DNA of 64,000 bases from Halarcobacter bivalviorum (GTDB lineage Bacteria; Campylobacterota; Campylobacteria; Campylobacterales; Arcobacteraceae): contig NZ_CP031217.1 in NCBI RefSeq assembly GCF_003346815.1, positions 248,001 through 312,000 of the forward strand, in the 5' to 3' direction. The stretch's first letter is position 1. Each line of letters starts with the position of its first letter. Both the position numbers and the translations under genes were made by a program. The notes beneath the pieces were generated by a model. It ran no database searches. It saw only the letters and a program-made list of their open reading frames with translations, and was not told the DNA's origin. Of this stretch, positions 27,531 to 35,844 are shown piece by piece.

Positions 27531-28361
27531 ATGATTTTAAAAAGTTTACTTCCTATTTTTTTAGTGGCAGTTTTTTTAAATGCAGATAATTTAGAAAATA
27601 AAGTATTAGAGTTTGAGAAGAAACGATTTTCTCAAAATCCAAGAGTTGAACTTAATAAGTTATCAGTTTTTATGAAAAAAGAGTTGTCTCAAAAAGGTTG
27701 GTATGGTTTTATAGTTGATATTGAAGCAACAATGGCGGGTAATAAAGTAAATGCTAAAGATGTTGTTTTTACAAATGGAGAAGTTGTAACTTCAGAGCTA
27801 TATGATTTAACAAGTGGTACATCACTAAAAGATGTAATGACTCCAAAGTTAACAGATAAATATTATGATAAAAAAAGATTAATAGCTGGAAATCATAATG
27901 CAAAAGATAAAATTGTGATTTTCTCTGATCCATTATGTCCATTTTGTATGGATTATGTTCCAGATGTAATCAATCATGTTAAAAAATATGAAGATAAAAT
28001 AGCTCTTTACTATTATCATTTTCCTCTTTTATCTATTCATCCAGCAGCAGCACCATTAGTTAGATTAATGGCTAAAGCTAAAGAAGATGGAATAGCAAAT
28101 ATTGAAGAAAAAGTCTATTCTGTTTATTGGGATGAGAAATTTTCTTCTAAAGAAAATGATGCTGATGTAATTATAAAAGCATTTAATAAAGAGTTTAAAA
28201 CTTCTTATACTAAAAAAGATATAAATAGTAAAAGAGTTGGAGAAGAGATTTTTGAAGATGTAAAAATGGGAGAAGATGTACTTGTGCAAGGAACACCTAC
28301 TATTTTTATAAATGGTGAACAAGATAAATCAAAATTAAAATATGAAATGTTAGGAAAATAG
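27531..28361 (+). CDS. Secreted thioredoxin-fold protein (DsbA/DsbC-like)
   Basis: A 276-residue periplasmic protein with signal peptide (ILKSLLPIFLVAVFLNA, residues 2-18). The thioredoxin-like domain has the active site DPLCPFCMDYV (~127-137, CPFC), then a helical insert, and the cis-proline loop VQGTPTIFINGEQD (~253-266). The N-terminal ~100 residues have no motif I recognise. The role is probably disulfide formation or isomerisation in envelope proteins. It begins 13 bases after dnaX and ends one base before hemC, so the three look cotranscribed. Partner DsbB/DsbD is not in the window. Confidence 0.82.
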   Translation: MILKSLLPIFLVAVFLNADNLENKVLEFEKKRFSQNPRVELNKLSVFMKKELSQKGWYGFIVDIEATMAGNKVNAKDVVFTNGEVVTSELYDLTSGTSLKDVMTPKLTDKYYDKKRLIAGNHNAKDKIVIFSDPLCPFCMDYVPDVINHVKKYEDKIALYYYHFPLLSIHPAAAPLVRLMAKAKEDGIANIEEKVYSVYWDEKFSSKENDADVIIKAFNKEFKTSYTKKDINSKRVGEEIFEDVKMGEDVLVQGTPTIFINGEQDKSKLKYEMLGK

Positions 28362-28362
28362 A

Positions 28363-29301
28363 ATGAAAAAATTAGTTATAGCAACAAGAAGTAGTAATTT
28401 AGCCTTATGGCAAAGTGAATATATTAAAGCACAATTAAATGAACACTATCCAGATTTAGAGATTGAATTAAAATCATTTGCTACAAAAGCTGATAAAATT
28501 TTAGATGTTCCTTTAGCAAAGATTGGAGGGAAAGGTCTTTTTACAAAAGAGTTAGAAATTGCACTTTTAAATAAAGAAGCGGATATAGCAGTTCACTCTT
28601 TAAAAGATGTTCCAGTTGAGTTTGAAGATGGATTTGTATTAGCAGCACTTTCAAAAAGATTTGATCCAAGAGATGCTCTTTTAAGTGAAAAATATTCAAC
28701 TATTCAAGAATTACCACAAGGTGCAGTTGTTGGAACAACTAGTTTAAGAAGAAGACTTGAAATTAAATTATTAAGACCTGATATTGTTTTAAAAGATTTA
28801 AGAGGAAATATTAATACAAGAATTGCAAAATTAAAAGCAGGTGAGTATGATGCAATCATCCTTGCAGCAACTGGTGTTCAAAAACTTCAAATTGAAGATG
28901 AAGTTAAACATTTTAACCCAATTCCTACAAGTGATATGATTCCTTCAATGGGACAAGCTACTTTAGGTATTGAAACTTTAGATAATCCAGAGTTAGTAGA
29001 GTTATTATCTGTTATTCATGATAAAAATGCAGAAATAGAATCAACTATTGAAAGAGATTTTGTTAGAACTTTAGAGGGTGGTTGTCAAGTTCCAATTGGA
29101 GTAAAAGCTACAATTATTGATGAAAACTCTGTTGAAGTAAGAGCAATTGTTGGTATGCCAGATGGGAGTGAATATATTCAAGAAGATTTAATTGCTGATA
29201 TCAATGATTATAAAAATATTGGTAAAACATTAGCACAAACTTTTATTGACCAAGGTGCAAAAGAGCTACTTGCTCGTGCTGAAAAAGTAGCATTTGAATA
29301 G
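28363..29301 (+). CDS. hemC: Hydroxymethylbilane synthase (porphobilinogen deaminase)
   Basis: Condenses four porphobilinogen molecules in heme synthesis. 312 residues with LVIATRSSNLALWQSEYIK at the start, KADKILDVPLAKIGGKGLFTKELE split across ~42-66, HSLKDVPVE (~79-87), TSLRRR (~128-133), DLRGNINTRIAKL (~146-158), and the dipyrromethane-anchoring cysteine in LEGGCQVPIGV (~237-247). All intact. Confidence 0.97.
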   Translation: MKKLVIATRSSNLALWQSEYIKAQLNEHYPDLEIELKSFATKADKILDVPLAKIGGKGLFTKELEIALLNKEADIAVHSLKDVPVEFEDGFVLAALSKRFDPRDALLSEKYSTIQELPQGAVVGTTSLRRRLEIKLLRPDIVLKDLRGNINTRIAKLKAGEYDAIILAATGVQKLQIEDEVKHFNPIPTSDMIPSMGQATLGIETLDNPELVELLSVIHDKNAEIESTIERDFVRTLEGGCQVPIGVKATIIDENSVEVRAIVGMPDGSEYIQEDLIADINDYKNIGKTLAQTFIDQGAKELLARAEKVAFE

Positions 29302-29308
29302 CATTTTT

Positions 29309-29328
29309 AAGGGCTTTATGCCCTTTTT
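29309..29328 (+). terminator. Terminator after hemC
   Basis: AAGGGC / GCCCTT stem with loop TTTAT followed by T residues, directly after the hemC stop. Confidence 0.8.
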
Positions 29329-29433
29329 GCTCATTTCACTCTTAATTTATAAAAATCCTAACTAAAATAGTAATATTTACTAGCTTTTTCTTATATGTTT
29401 TTGTATTATAAATTATTAATTTAAGGAGTTAAT

Positions 29434-29976
29434 ATGAAGATAAAAGCAGAAAAATCAATTTTTGTACAAGTAGATATTCAAGAAAAACTTTTCCCTCATA
29501 TTTCAGATAATGAAGAGTTAGAAAAAAATTTACAAATATTAATCAAAGGATTAATACTTCACGAGATTCCAGTTATTGTAAATGAACAATATAAAAAAGG
29601 AATAGGGGAAACAATTCCTAGTATTCATGAACTTACAAAAGATTATCCTCATTTTGAAAAAACAACATTTTCTTGTTGTGGAAATGATGATGGATTAAAT
29701 GCAATAAAGAAAAGTGGTAGAGATACAGTTATTTTAGCTGGAATTGAAACTCATGTTTGTGTTTTACAAACAGCTTTAGATTTGTTAGAAGAGGGTTTTA
29801 AAGTTGTTTTAGTAACAGATTGTGTTAATTCAAGAAAACAAAAAGATAAAGAAATAGCAATTCAAAGATTAATTCAAGCAGGAGTAATTCCTACAACATA
29901 TGAATCTTTATTATTTGAATTAACAATAAATGCAAAGCACCCTGTATTTAAAGAAATCTCAAGATTAGTAAAGTAG
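29434..29976 (+). CDS. Isochorismatase-family cysteine hydrolase
   Basis: A 180-residue protein of the isochorismatase/nicotinamidase fold, close to the YcaC type. The catalytic triad can be placed: Asp in FVQVDIQEKLFP (~12), Lys in NEQYKKGIGET (~52) and Cys in GIETHVCVLQTA (~109), plus the cis-peptide GIETH. Substrate is unknown. It has an AAGGAG ribosome binding site, and a 10-bp hairpin overlaps the stop codon (29967-29993). It lies upstream of the LuxP-like gene with its own promoter, so no functional link is implied. Confidence 0.85.
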   Translation: MKIKAEKSIFVQVDIQEKLFPHISDNEELEKNLQILIKGLILHEIPVIVNEQYKKGIGETIPSIHELTKDYPHFEKTTFSCCGNDDGLNAIKKSGRDTVILAGIETHVCVLQTALDLLEEGFKVVLVTDCVNSRKQKDKEIAIQRLIQAGVIPTTYESLLFELTINAKHPVFKEISRLVK

Positions 29977-29993
29977 TTAAAAGCTACTTTACT
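29967..29993 (+). terminator. Hairpin over the hydrolase stop codon
   Basis: AGTAAAGTAG pairs with CTACTTTACT (10 bp), loop TTAAAAG. There is no T-run after it, so it is a weak terminator or a stabilising hairpin. Confidence 0.45.
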
Positions 29994-30038
29994 GACTTAA
30001 AGTAATAATCATTTATTTACTAATTTTTACTATTTTGT

Positions 30039-30044
30039 TATAAT
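30039..30044 (+). promoter_or_regulatory. -10 box of the LuxP-like operon
   Basis: TATAAT preceded by TATTTTGT, 23 bases before the ATG at 30067. Confidence 0.6.
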
Positions 30045-30066
30045 ATTTCTTTTTTAAAGGCATACT

Positions 30067-31158
30067 ATGAAATATTTACTAACATTTACCTTGCTATTTC
30101 TCTTTTCACTTAACTTGTATGCCGTCGATGAAGAGTATTTTCAAGTAAGAGAATTTTTGAAAACCACTAACCAAGAAGATAAATACAATGAATTTAATAA
30201 AATTATAAAACAAGATGCCCAAGCATTAAAAAAGAAAAATAAAAAGATAAAAATAGTACTTGTTTATCCAGCAAACCAAATTTCAGATTATTGGAGAAAA
30301 AATAAAATCTCTTTTGAAAAAAGACTAAAAGAGCTTAAAATTGATTATGAATTAATTGATTTTTTTACAAAACCTGCTGTTGAAATAAAAGAACAATCAA
30401 AACATTTAATGAAAGCTTTAAAAGAGAATCCAGATTATTTAATCTTTACTCTAGATGCAAAAAAACACAAAAAATTTGTAGAAAGAATAGTAAGTAAAAA
30501 AAAGACAAAACTAATTCTACAAAATATCACTACACCTCTTAAAGAGTGGCAAAATAGACAACCTTTTATTTATATTGGTTTTGATCACTACAAAGGAACT
30601 AAACTTTTAGCTGACTACTATATAAAAGAGACAAAAGGTGAAGGAAACTACGCTGTACTTTATGGCTCAAAAGGTTATGTGAGTTATATGAGAGGAACAA
30701 GATTTGTAGAGTATTTAAATGAGAATTCAAAATTAAAGCTTACCCATGAATATTATACAGATGTTAATAAAGAAAAAGCAAAACTTGCGACTTTAGATTT
30801 ATTAAGTAGAGATAGTAATCTAAAGTTTATTTATGCTTGTTCTACAGATATAGCTTTTGGTGTAATTGAAGCTTTAAAAGAGAAAAACTTATTAGGACAA
30901 ATTAAAGTAAATGGTTGGGGTGGGGGAAGTAATGAACTTACTGCAATAGAAAACAACCTTTTAGATATTACCGTAATGAGAATGAGTGATGATAGTGGTG
31001 TTGCAATGGCTGAAGCAATAAAACTTGATATTACAAATCAAGCTTATAAAGTTCCAACAATTTATTCAGGTGAATTTGCAATAGTTGAAAAAGGAATTGA
31101 GCAAGTAGAATTAGAAAAACTAAAAAATAGAGCTTTTAGGTATACAAAAGATGATTAG
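30067..31158 (+). CDS. luxP: LuxP-like autoinducer-2 binding periplasmic protein
   Basis: A 363-residue periplasmic binding protein with signal peptide (residues 1-19). It matches Vibrio LuxP, receptor for the borate form of AI-2, along its length. Ligand residues known from LuxP have counterparts: Gln, Ser, Tyr and Trp in ANQISDYW (~77-84), Asn in LILQNITTP (~152), Arg in YMRGTRF (~212), Thr-Asp in CSTDIAFG (~262), Trp in NGWGGGSNE (~285) and Arg in TVMRMSDDSG (~306). The coding end overlaps the following kinase gene by eight bases, matching the luxP-luxQ pairing. No luxS is in the window. Assignment rests on by-eye comparison with the remembered LuxP sequence. Confidence 0.85.
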   Translation: MKYLLTFTLLFLFSLNLYAVDEEYFQVREFLKTTNQEDKYNEFNKIIKQDAQALKKKNKKIKIVLVYPANQISDYWRKNKISFEKRLKELKIDYELIDFFTKPAVEIKEQSKHLMKALKENPDYLIFTLDAKKHKKFVERIVSKKKTKLILQNITTPLKEWQNRQPFIYIGFDHYKGTKLLADYYIKETKGEGNYAVLYGSKGYVSYMRGTRFVEYLNENSKLKLTHEYYTDVNKEKAKLATLDLLSRDSNLKFIYACSTDIAFGVIEALKEKNLLGQIKVNGWGGGSNELTAIENNLLDITVMRMSDDSGVAMAEAIKLDITNQAYKVPTIYSGEFAIVEKGIEQVELEKLKNRAFRYTKDD

Positions 31159-33277
31159 AAAAAAGTTTTCTCTTACAATTATTAATAGTTTTTCAATAAT
31201 TATATTTCTAATAGTTCTTTCTTTTGGAATCTCAATTTGGGCATATTTTTCTACAGAAAAAGTATTGGATTACAATTTAAGACAATATTTTAATCAAACG
31301 GTTAATCTTACAAAAATAATTGTTGATAATGAAAAAGATAATTTAGATGAAATTACTTTTAAAATAAGTAAGTTATTAGCTAATATGGAAGAAAAAGATA
31401 AATCTATAGAGGATTTAATTGATGATTCAACTTCAACAGATCAAGTAGATTTATTATATCTTGAAAAAGATAATCAGCTAATTGATTATAGTAATTCTCT
31501 TTTTGATACACAAGCAATAATAAGTTTAATTAGTAAAGAAAATCTCAATATAGGTAATAGTTTTTTAGTAATTACTCATAAAGATGAAAAATTCCTAATT
31601 CTACTTAGCTCTAAAAGGATTATTGATGAAAAGACAGGAAGAGTTAGTGCTAGACTTTATGCAGGAAAGATACTTAATGATAACTTCTCTTTAGTAAATA
31701 GTATTAAAATTAATGCTTCTTTAGTAGAAGTTTATATCTATTATAAGGATGACTTAATTGCAACTACAGCAAAAGATGCTTTAATAGATTTTAACTCAAT
31801 AAGAAATAAAGAAATAGTAAAAAAAGAGAATATATTATATTTTAATAAAAGGGTTGAATTAGATAATAAGGATTTTATTAATGTAATTTTTATTACAAAT
31901 AACTCCACTATCTCTTTACTTAAAAATGATTTTATAAAAGCAGGTGTTATTCTATTTTTATTTGTAGTTGTATCTTTCTCTTTTTTATATGTATTTACAA
32001 ATAGATATTTTATTGAGCCATTTTCAAAACTTTTAAATTTTGCAAAAGAAGCAAAAGATAATAAACTGGTACTTTATGAACAAAGTAATATTTTAGAGTT
32101 TGATAACTTTGCTATTAACTTAAAATCAATTATTGATGAGTTAAGAGAAGTAAAAGAACAATATGCAAGAGCTATTGAAGGTGTACAAGATGGGTTATGG
32201 GATTTAGATTTAGTAACTGGAAATGCTTATTATTCAAGAAGATATTTGGAGATGTTAGGTTATAACTCACAAGATGAGATTATAGATATTAAAAATTTTT
32301 GGAAAAGAAGTGTTCATAAAAGTGATTATAAAAAGACATTAAGGAAATTAAGTAATCATCTTAAAGGGGAAACAAGTTTTTATGAAGATAACTATAGATT
32401 TAAATCTAAAAATGGTTCATATAAGTGGCTTAGAATTAGAGGAAAGGTATTTTTTGATATAGAAGGAAAGCCTATTAGAATGACAGGCTTTCATACTGAT
32501 ATTGATGAAGTAATTAAATTACAAAAAGATAATCAAAAAAAAGAACAGATGATTTATCAACAAAGTAAATTAGCTTCAATGGGAGAAATGATTGGAAATA
32601 TTGCACATCAATGGAGACAGCCTTTAAATGTAATTAGTACTATCTCTTCTAGTCAAATTATGCAAATAGAACTTAAGATTGATAAAAAAGAAGAGACAAT
32701 AAAAGACCTAAATAAGATAGTAGATACTGTTCAATATCTATCTACAATTATTGATAAATTTAGAAACTTTTTTAATCCAAATAAAGAACTTGAAAAATTT
32801 AATATTGAAGATATTATAAAAGAGAATATAGAAATTTTTGAAACTTCATATAAATCATATGGAATTAACTTAATAACAAAGTTAGAACCAATAGAGATAA
32901 TAGGTTATAAATTTGAGTTAATGCAAGTAGTAATTAATATTATAAATAATGCAAAAGATGCAATTCAATCAAGACTCTCTTCAGAAGATAAAAAATATAT
33001 TTTTATGAAAAATTATATTGAAGAAGAAAAAGCAATTATTAAAATTTCTGATAATGCAGGTGGAATAAGAAAAAATATAAAAGAGAAAATTTATGAACCA
33101 TATTTTACAACAAAACATAAATCTCAAGGAACAGGACTAGGGCTTTATATGTCTTCTGAAATTATAAAAAAACATTTTAAAGGTCAACTATATAATGAGA
33201 CAATAGAGTATGAATATGAAGATGTAAAATATAAAGGAGAAGAGTTTACAATAGTAATACCTATTAATGTTAAATAG
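31151..33277 (+). CDS. LuxQ-like membrane sensor histidine kinase with PAS domain, no receiver
   Basis: A 708-residue inner-membrane kinase. Membrane helices at ~12-34 and ~262-284 flank a periplasmic domain whose end (KRIIDEKTGRVSARLYAGKIL, then NDNFSLVN) resembles the LuxQ periplasmic domain that holds LuxP. A PAS/PAC domain follows (~335-455, ending KGETSFYEDNY...RMTGFHTDIDEV), then the HisKA motif MGEMIGNIAHQWRQPLN with phospho-accepting His486, and HATPase boxes NIINNAKDAI, DNAGGI and GTGLGLYMS. Unlike Vibrio LuxQ it has no receiver domain. It overlaps the luxP-like gene. No response regulator lies nearby, so its partner is unknown. Confidence 0.88.
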   Translation: MIRKKFSLTIINSFSIIIFLIVLSFGISIWAYFSTEKVLDYNLRQYFNQTVNLTKIIVDNEKDNLDEITFKISKLLANMEEKDKSIEDLIDDSTSTDQVDLLYLEKDNQLIDYSNSLFDTQAIISLISKENLNIGNSFLVITHKDEKFLILLSSKRIIDEKTGRVSARLYAGKILNDNFSLVNSIKINASLVEVYIYYKDDLIATTAKDALIDFNSIRNKEIVKKENILYFNKRVELDNKDFINVIFITNNSTISLLKNDFIKAGVILFLFVVVSFSFLYVFTNRYFIEPFSKLLNFAKEAKDNKLVLYEQSNILEFDNFAINLKSIIDELREVKEQYARAIEGVQDGLWDLDLVTGNAYYSRRYLEMLGYNSQDEIIDIKNFWKRSVHKSDYKKTLRKLSNHLKGETSFYEDNYRFKSKNGSYKWLRIRGKVFFDIEGKPIRMTGFHTDIDEVIKLQKDNQKKEQMIYQQSKLASMGEMIGNIAHQWRQPLNVISTISSSQIMQIELKIDKKEETIKDLNKIVDTVQYLSTIIDKFRNFFNPNKELEKFNIEDIIKENIEIFETSYKSYGINLITKLEPIEIIGYKFELMQVVINIINNAKDAIQSRLSSEDKKYIFMKNYIEEEKAIIKISDNAGGIRKNIKEKIYEPYFTTKHKSQGTGLGLYMSSEIIKKHFKGQLYNETIEYEYEDVKYKGEEFTIVIPINVK

Positions 33278-33283
33278 GTATTA
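33255..33283. terminator. Hairpin between the convergent kinase and nnrS genes
   Basis: TAATACCTATT pairs with AATAGGTATTA (11 bp), overlapping both stop codons; likely a bidirectional terminator. Confidence 0.6.
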
Positions 33284-34441
33284 TATTCTTAGAAGATATT
33301 TCCCATATTTAAATGTCCATACTAGAAATAGAAAAATCCAGATAGTTGCACTTAAATGTAAAAGAGAGATAAAAAATAAAGAGTCTCCTAAAGCAAATAA
33401 AGAAGCACTGATTCTTGATATTACTAAGATTTGAGTTAATACAAAAAGCCACTTTGTTAATTCATCTGCTACTATTGGTTGTGCAGGAATTGCATGACCT
33501 AAACTAACTCTACTACCAAAACCAATTAATAAAGTTGTAATAAAACCTAAAGCAAAAACATGAAGTCCTAATTTTAAAAGTGAAACTTCAAAAAATGCCT
33601 CTAAAGATAGAGCTAGAAAACCTAAAGGAAACCAAGCAAAACCAATAACAAGGATTTGTAAAATTGCACTTGTTTTTTTAAACATATTAAGTTTTATAAA
33701 GACAAAAGAGAAAAATAAAAAAGAGAAAAAAGAACTAAAAACCAATAATGCTTCTAACTCAAACTGTATAGCAATACCCACTATTGAAAGTAGAAAAAAA
33801 GATAGAGGTTTTATAAAACTAGGTCTTTGCCAAGGGTTTATTTTTGTATATGAAAAATAAAAACCAGGAATCATTCTTAAAGCAACAAAATATACCATAT
33901 TTACTAGATATATAAAGAAAATAAGAAGTGATAGGTTTACTTGAAAGATAACTTCAACTAAAAGTAAAATAGCTCCTATTATAAAAATAGAGTTTAAATA
34001 GATACTATCTTCTTTTATAATAGCTTTTCCATTTTTTATAGTTTCATAAAATATTTTTGCAAAATATAGCATGATAGCTGCTACTAAAACTTTTCCTACA
34101 ATAGGATTTATTAATATAGTAATTAACATTGAAACTTGAAAAATAATCCAAGGTTTAACATATTGCTCTTTTGTTATTACAGCTGAAGCATTATATTTAG
34201 GGATAACTGTAATTAAAAAACCTAGAAAGGCATTTGTAAAAACAGCATAATTTAATCCAAAACCATGAAGTGTGCTAAAATTTAAATTTGTTTTTCCTAA
34301 AAGAGAAAAAAGTGTTAAAAACATGACTACAATAGAGAAAAAAATTGCACTTACAAAAAACATTTGATGAGGTTGTGAACAAAATCTCTCTTTCCAAGAT
34401 TTTTCAATAATTGGAGCATTTGGTGAAGTAGAAAATTGCAT
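33281..34441 (-). CDS. nnrS: NnrS family membrane protein
   Basis: A 386-residue protein with about twelve hydrophobic helices, belonging to the NnrS family of heme- and copper-containing proteins associated with nitric oxide stress and denitrification. Characteristic pieces: HQMFFVSAIFFSIVVMFL near the N-terminus, HGFGLNYAVFTNAFLGFLIT (~59-78) and late HVFALGFITTLLIGFGSRVSLGH (~290-312), which carry conserved histidines. It is a single gene downstream of the prp operon terminator. No denitrification genes are in the window. Confidence 0.88.
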   Translation of the reverse strand: MQFSTSPNAPIIEKSWKERFCSQPHQMFFVSAIFFSIVVMFLTLFSLLGKTNLNFSTLHGFGLNYAVFTNAFLGFLITVIPKYNASAVITKEQYVKPWIIFQVSMLITILINPIVGKVLVAAIMLYFAKIFYETIKNGKAIIKEDSIYLNSIFIIGAILLLVEVIFQVNLSLLIFFIYLVNMVYFVALRMIPGFYFSYTKINPWQRPSFIKPLSFFLLSIVGIAIQFELEALLVFSSFFSFLFFSFVFIKLNMFKKTSAILQILVIGFAWFPLGFLALSLEAFFEVSLLKLGLHVFALGFITTLLIGFGSRVSLGHAIPAQPIVADELTKWLFVLTQILVISRISASLFALGDSLFFISLLHLSATIWIFLFLVWTFKYGKYLLRI

Positions 34442-34510
34442 AATCTATCCTAAAATTTTTTAGGAAGTATTACATAAAAGAGAAAGTTAGTTGTTGATTT
34501 TAATCAATAA

Positions 34511-34541
34511 AAAAGGACTAAACTTTATGTCTAGTCCTTTT
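34511..34541 (-). terminator. Terminator of the prp operon
   Basis: On the reverse strand AAAAGGACTA / TAGTCCTTTT (10 bp) with continuing T residues, just after the prpF stop. Confidence 0.8.
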
Positions 34542-34555
34542 GGATATATTTTTAA

Positions 34556-35734
34556 TTAAACGTCCATTGTTCCAGCAGGTACAAATACATTACCATCCAT
34601 AATGATTCTTGCACTTCTACTCATACTAGCTTTTTCTACTGTATATTTTCCATCTTTCTGTGATAACGATGCTCCAACTTTAATAGCTCCTGATGGGTGA
34701 CCAAAAGTTACAGACTCTTTTTCTCCTCCACCAGCTGCTAAATTTACAAGTGTTCCCGGAATACAAGCAGCAACACCAATAGCAACTGAAGCAGTTCCCA
34801 TCATAGCATGGTGTAGTTGTTGCATAGATAAAGCTCTAACATGTAAATCCATCTCTGAAGCTTTTACTTCTTTTCCTGAAGAAGTAATAAAATCTTGTGC
34901 AGGAGAAACAAAAGCAATCTTTGGAGTATGTTGTTGAGTTAATGCATCTTCCGCACTTTTCATAACACCCATTTTTAAAGCACCAGCAATTCTAATTTTT
35001 TCAAATCTCTCTAAAGCTTCAGTGTCAGAGTTAATATCACCTTGAAGTTCAGTTCCTTTGTATCCAATTTCATCTGCATTTACAAATACAGTAGGAATAC
35101 CAGCTGTAATCATTGTAGCTTTAAATGTACCAACACCAGGAACTTCTAAATCATCTACTAAGTTTCCAGTAGGGAATAACTCTTCTGATGGGTCAACTGG
35201 CTCAACAAATTCTAATTTGATTTCTTCTGCTGGGAATGCAACTCCATCAATTTCATAATCACCCATTTCTTTAACCATTCCATCTTCCATAGTTACATAA
35301 CATAGAATAGTTTTTTTGATATTTGCTTGCCAAATTCTTACACAACAAACACCATTTTCAGGTACATTATCTACTAATCCTTCATGAATAGCAAATGGAC
35401 CTACAGCAGAAGATAAGTTTCCACAGTTTCCACTCATATCAACAAAATCTTTATCAATAGCAACTTGACAGAAGTAATAATCTACATCATGTCCTGGAAC
35501 ATCAGATTTTCCTACTAAAATAGCTTTTGAAGTAGAAGAAGAAGCTCCTCCCATTCCATCCATTTGTTTTTTATAAACATCAGGACTTCCTACGATTCTT
35601 TGAAGTAATTTATCTCTTTTTCTTGTATCTTCTAAAGCTTCTTTTGGTAAATTTGCAATATTAAAGAATGTCCCTTTTGAAGTTCCACCTCTCATATATG
35701 TAGCTTTTACTTTAAATTGTGGTTGATAAGCCAT
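34556..35734 (-). CDS. prpF: 2-methylaconitate cis-trans isomerase
   Basis: PrpF isomerises the 2-methylaconitate produced by AcnD so that it can be rehydrated to 2-methylisocitrate. The 392-residue protein shows the family N-terminus KATYMRGGTSKGTFFNIANLP (lysine in GGTSKG), DGMGGASSSTSKA (~59-71), the cysteine motif MSGNCGNLSSAVGPFA (~99-114) and GHPSGAIKVGASL near the end. It is the last gene of prpB-prpC-acnD-prpF. Confidence 0.95.
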   Translation of the reverse strand: MAYQPQFKVKATYMRGGTSKGTFFNIANLPKEALEDTRKRDKLLQRIVGSPDVYKKQMDGMGGASSSTSKAILVGKSDVPGHDVDYYFCQVAIDKDFVDMSGNCGNLSSAVGPFAIHEGLVDNVPENGVCCVRIWQANIKKTILCYVTMEDGMVKEMGDYEIDGVAFPAEEIKLEFVEPVDPSEELFPTGNLVDDLEVPGVGTFKATMITAGIPTVFVNADEIGYKGTELQGDINSDTEALERFEKIRIAGALKMGVMKSAEDALTQQHTPKIAFVSPAQDFITSSGKEVKASEMDLHVRALSMQQLHHAMMGTASVAIGVAACIPGTLVNLAAGGGEKESVTFGHPSGAIKVGASLSQKDGKYTVEKASMSRSARIIMDGNVFVPAGTMDV

Positions 35735-35805
35735 TTTTGTTTCCCTTGTAAATTAGTATATTATCTTTTTTAAATATGAACATTATTCACACTAAAAAAA
35801 GATAA

Positions 35806-35829
35806 GTCAAAGAGCAAAAGCTCTTTGAT
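35806..35829 (-). repeat. Intercistronic hairpin between acnD and prpF
   Basis: CAAAGAGC-AAAA-GCTCTTTG, an 8-bp perfect stem just after the acnD stop, without a T-run. More likely an RNA-stability or attenuation element than a full terminator. Confidence 0.55.
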
Positions 35830-35844
35830 TATCATATGATATTA

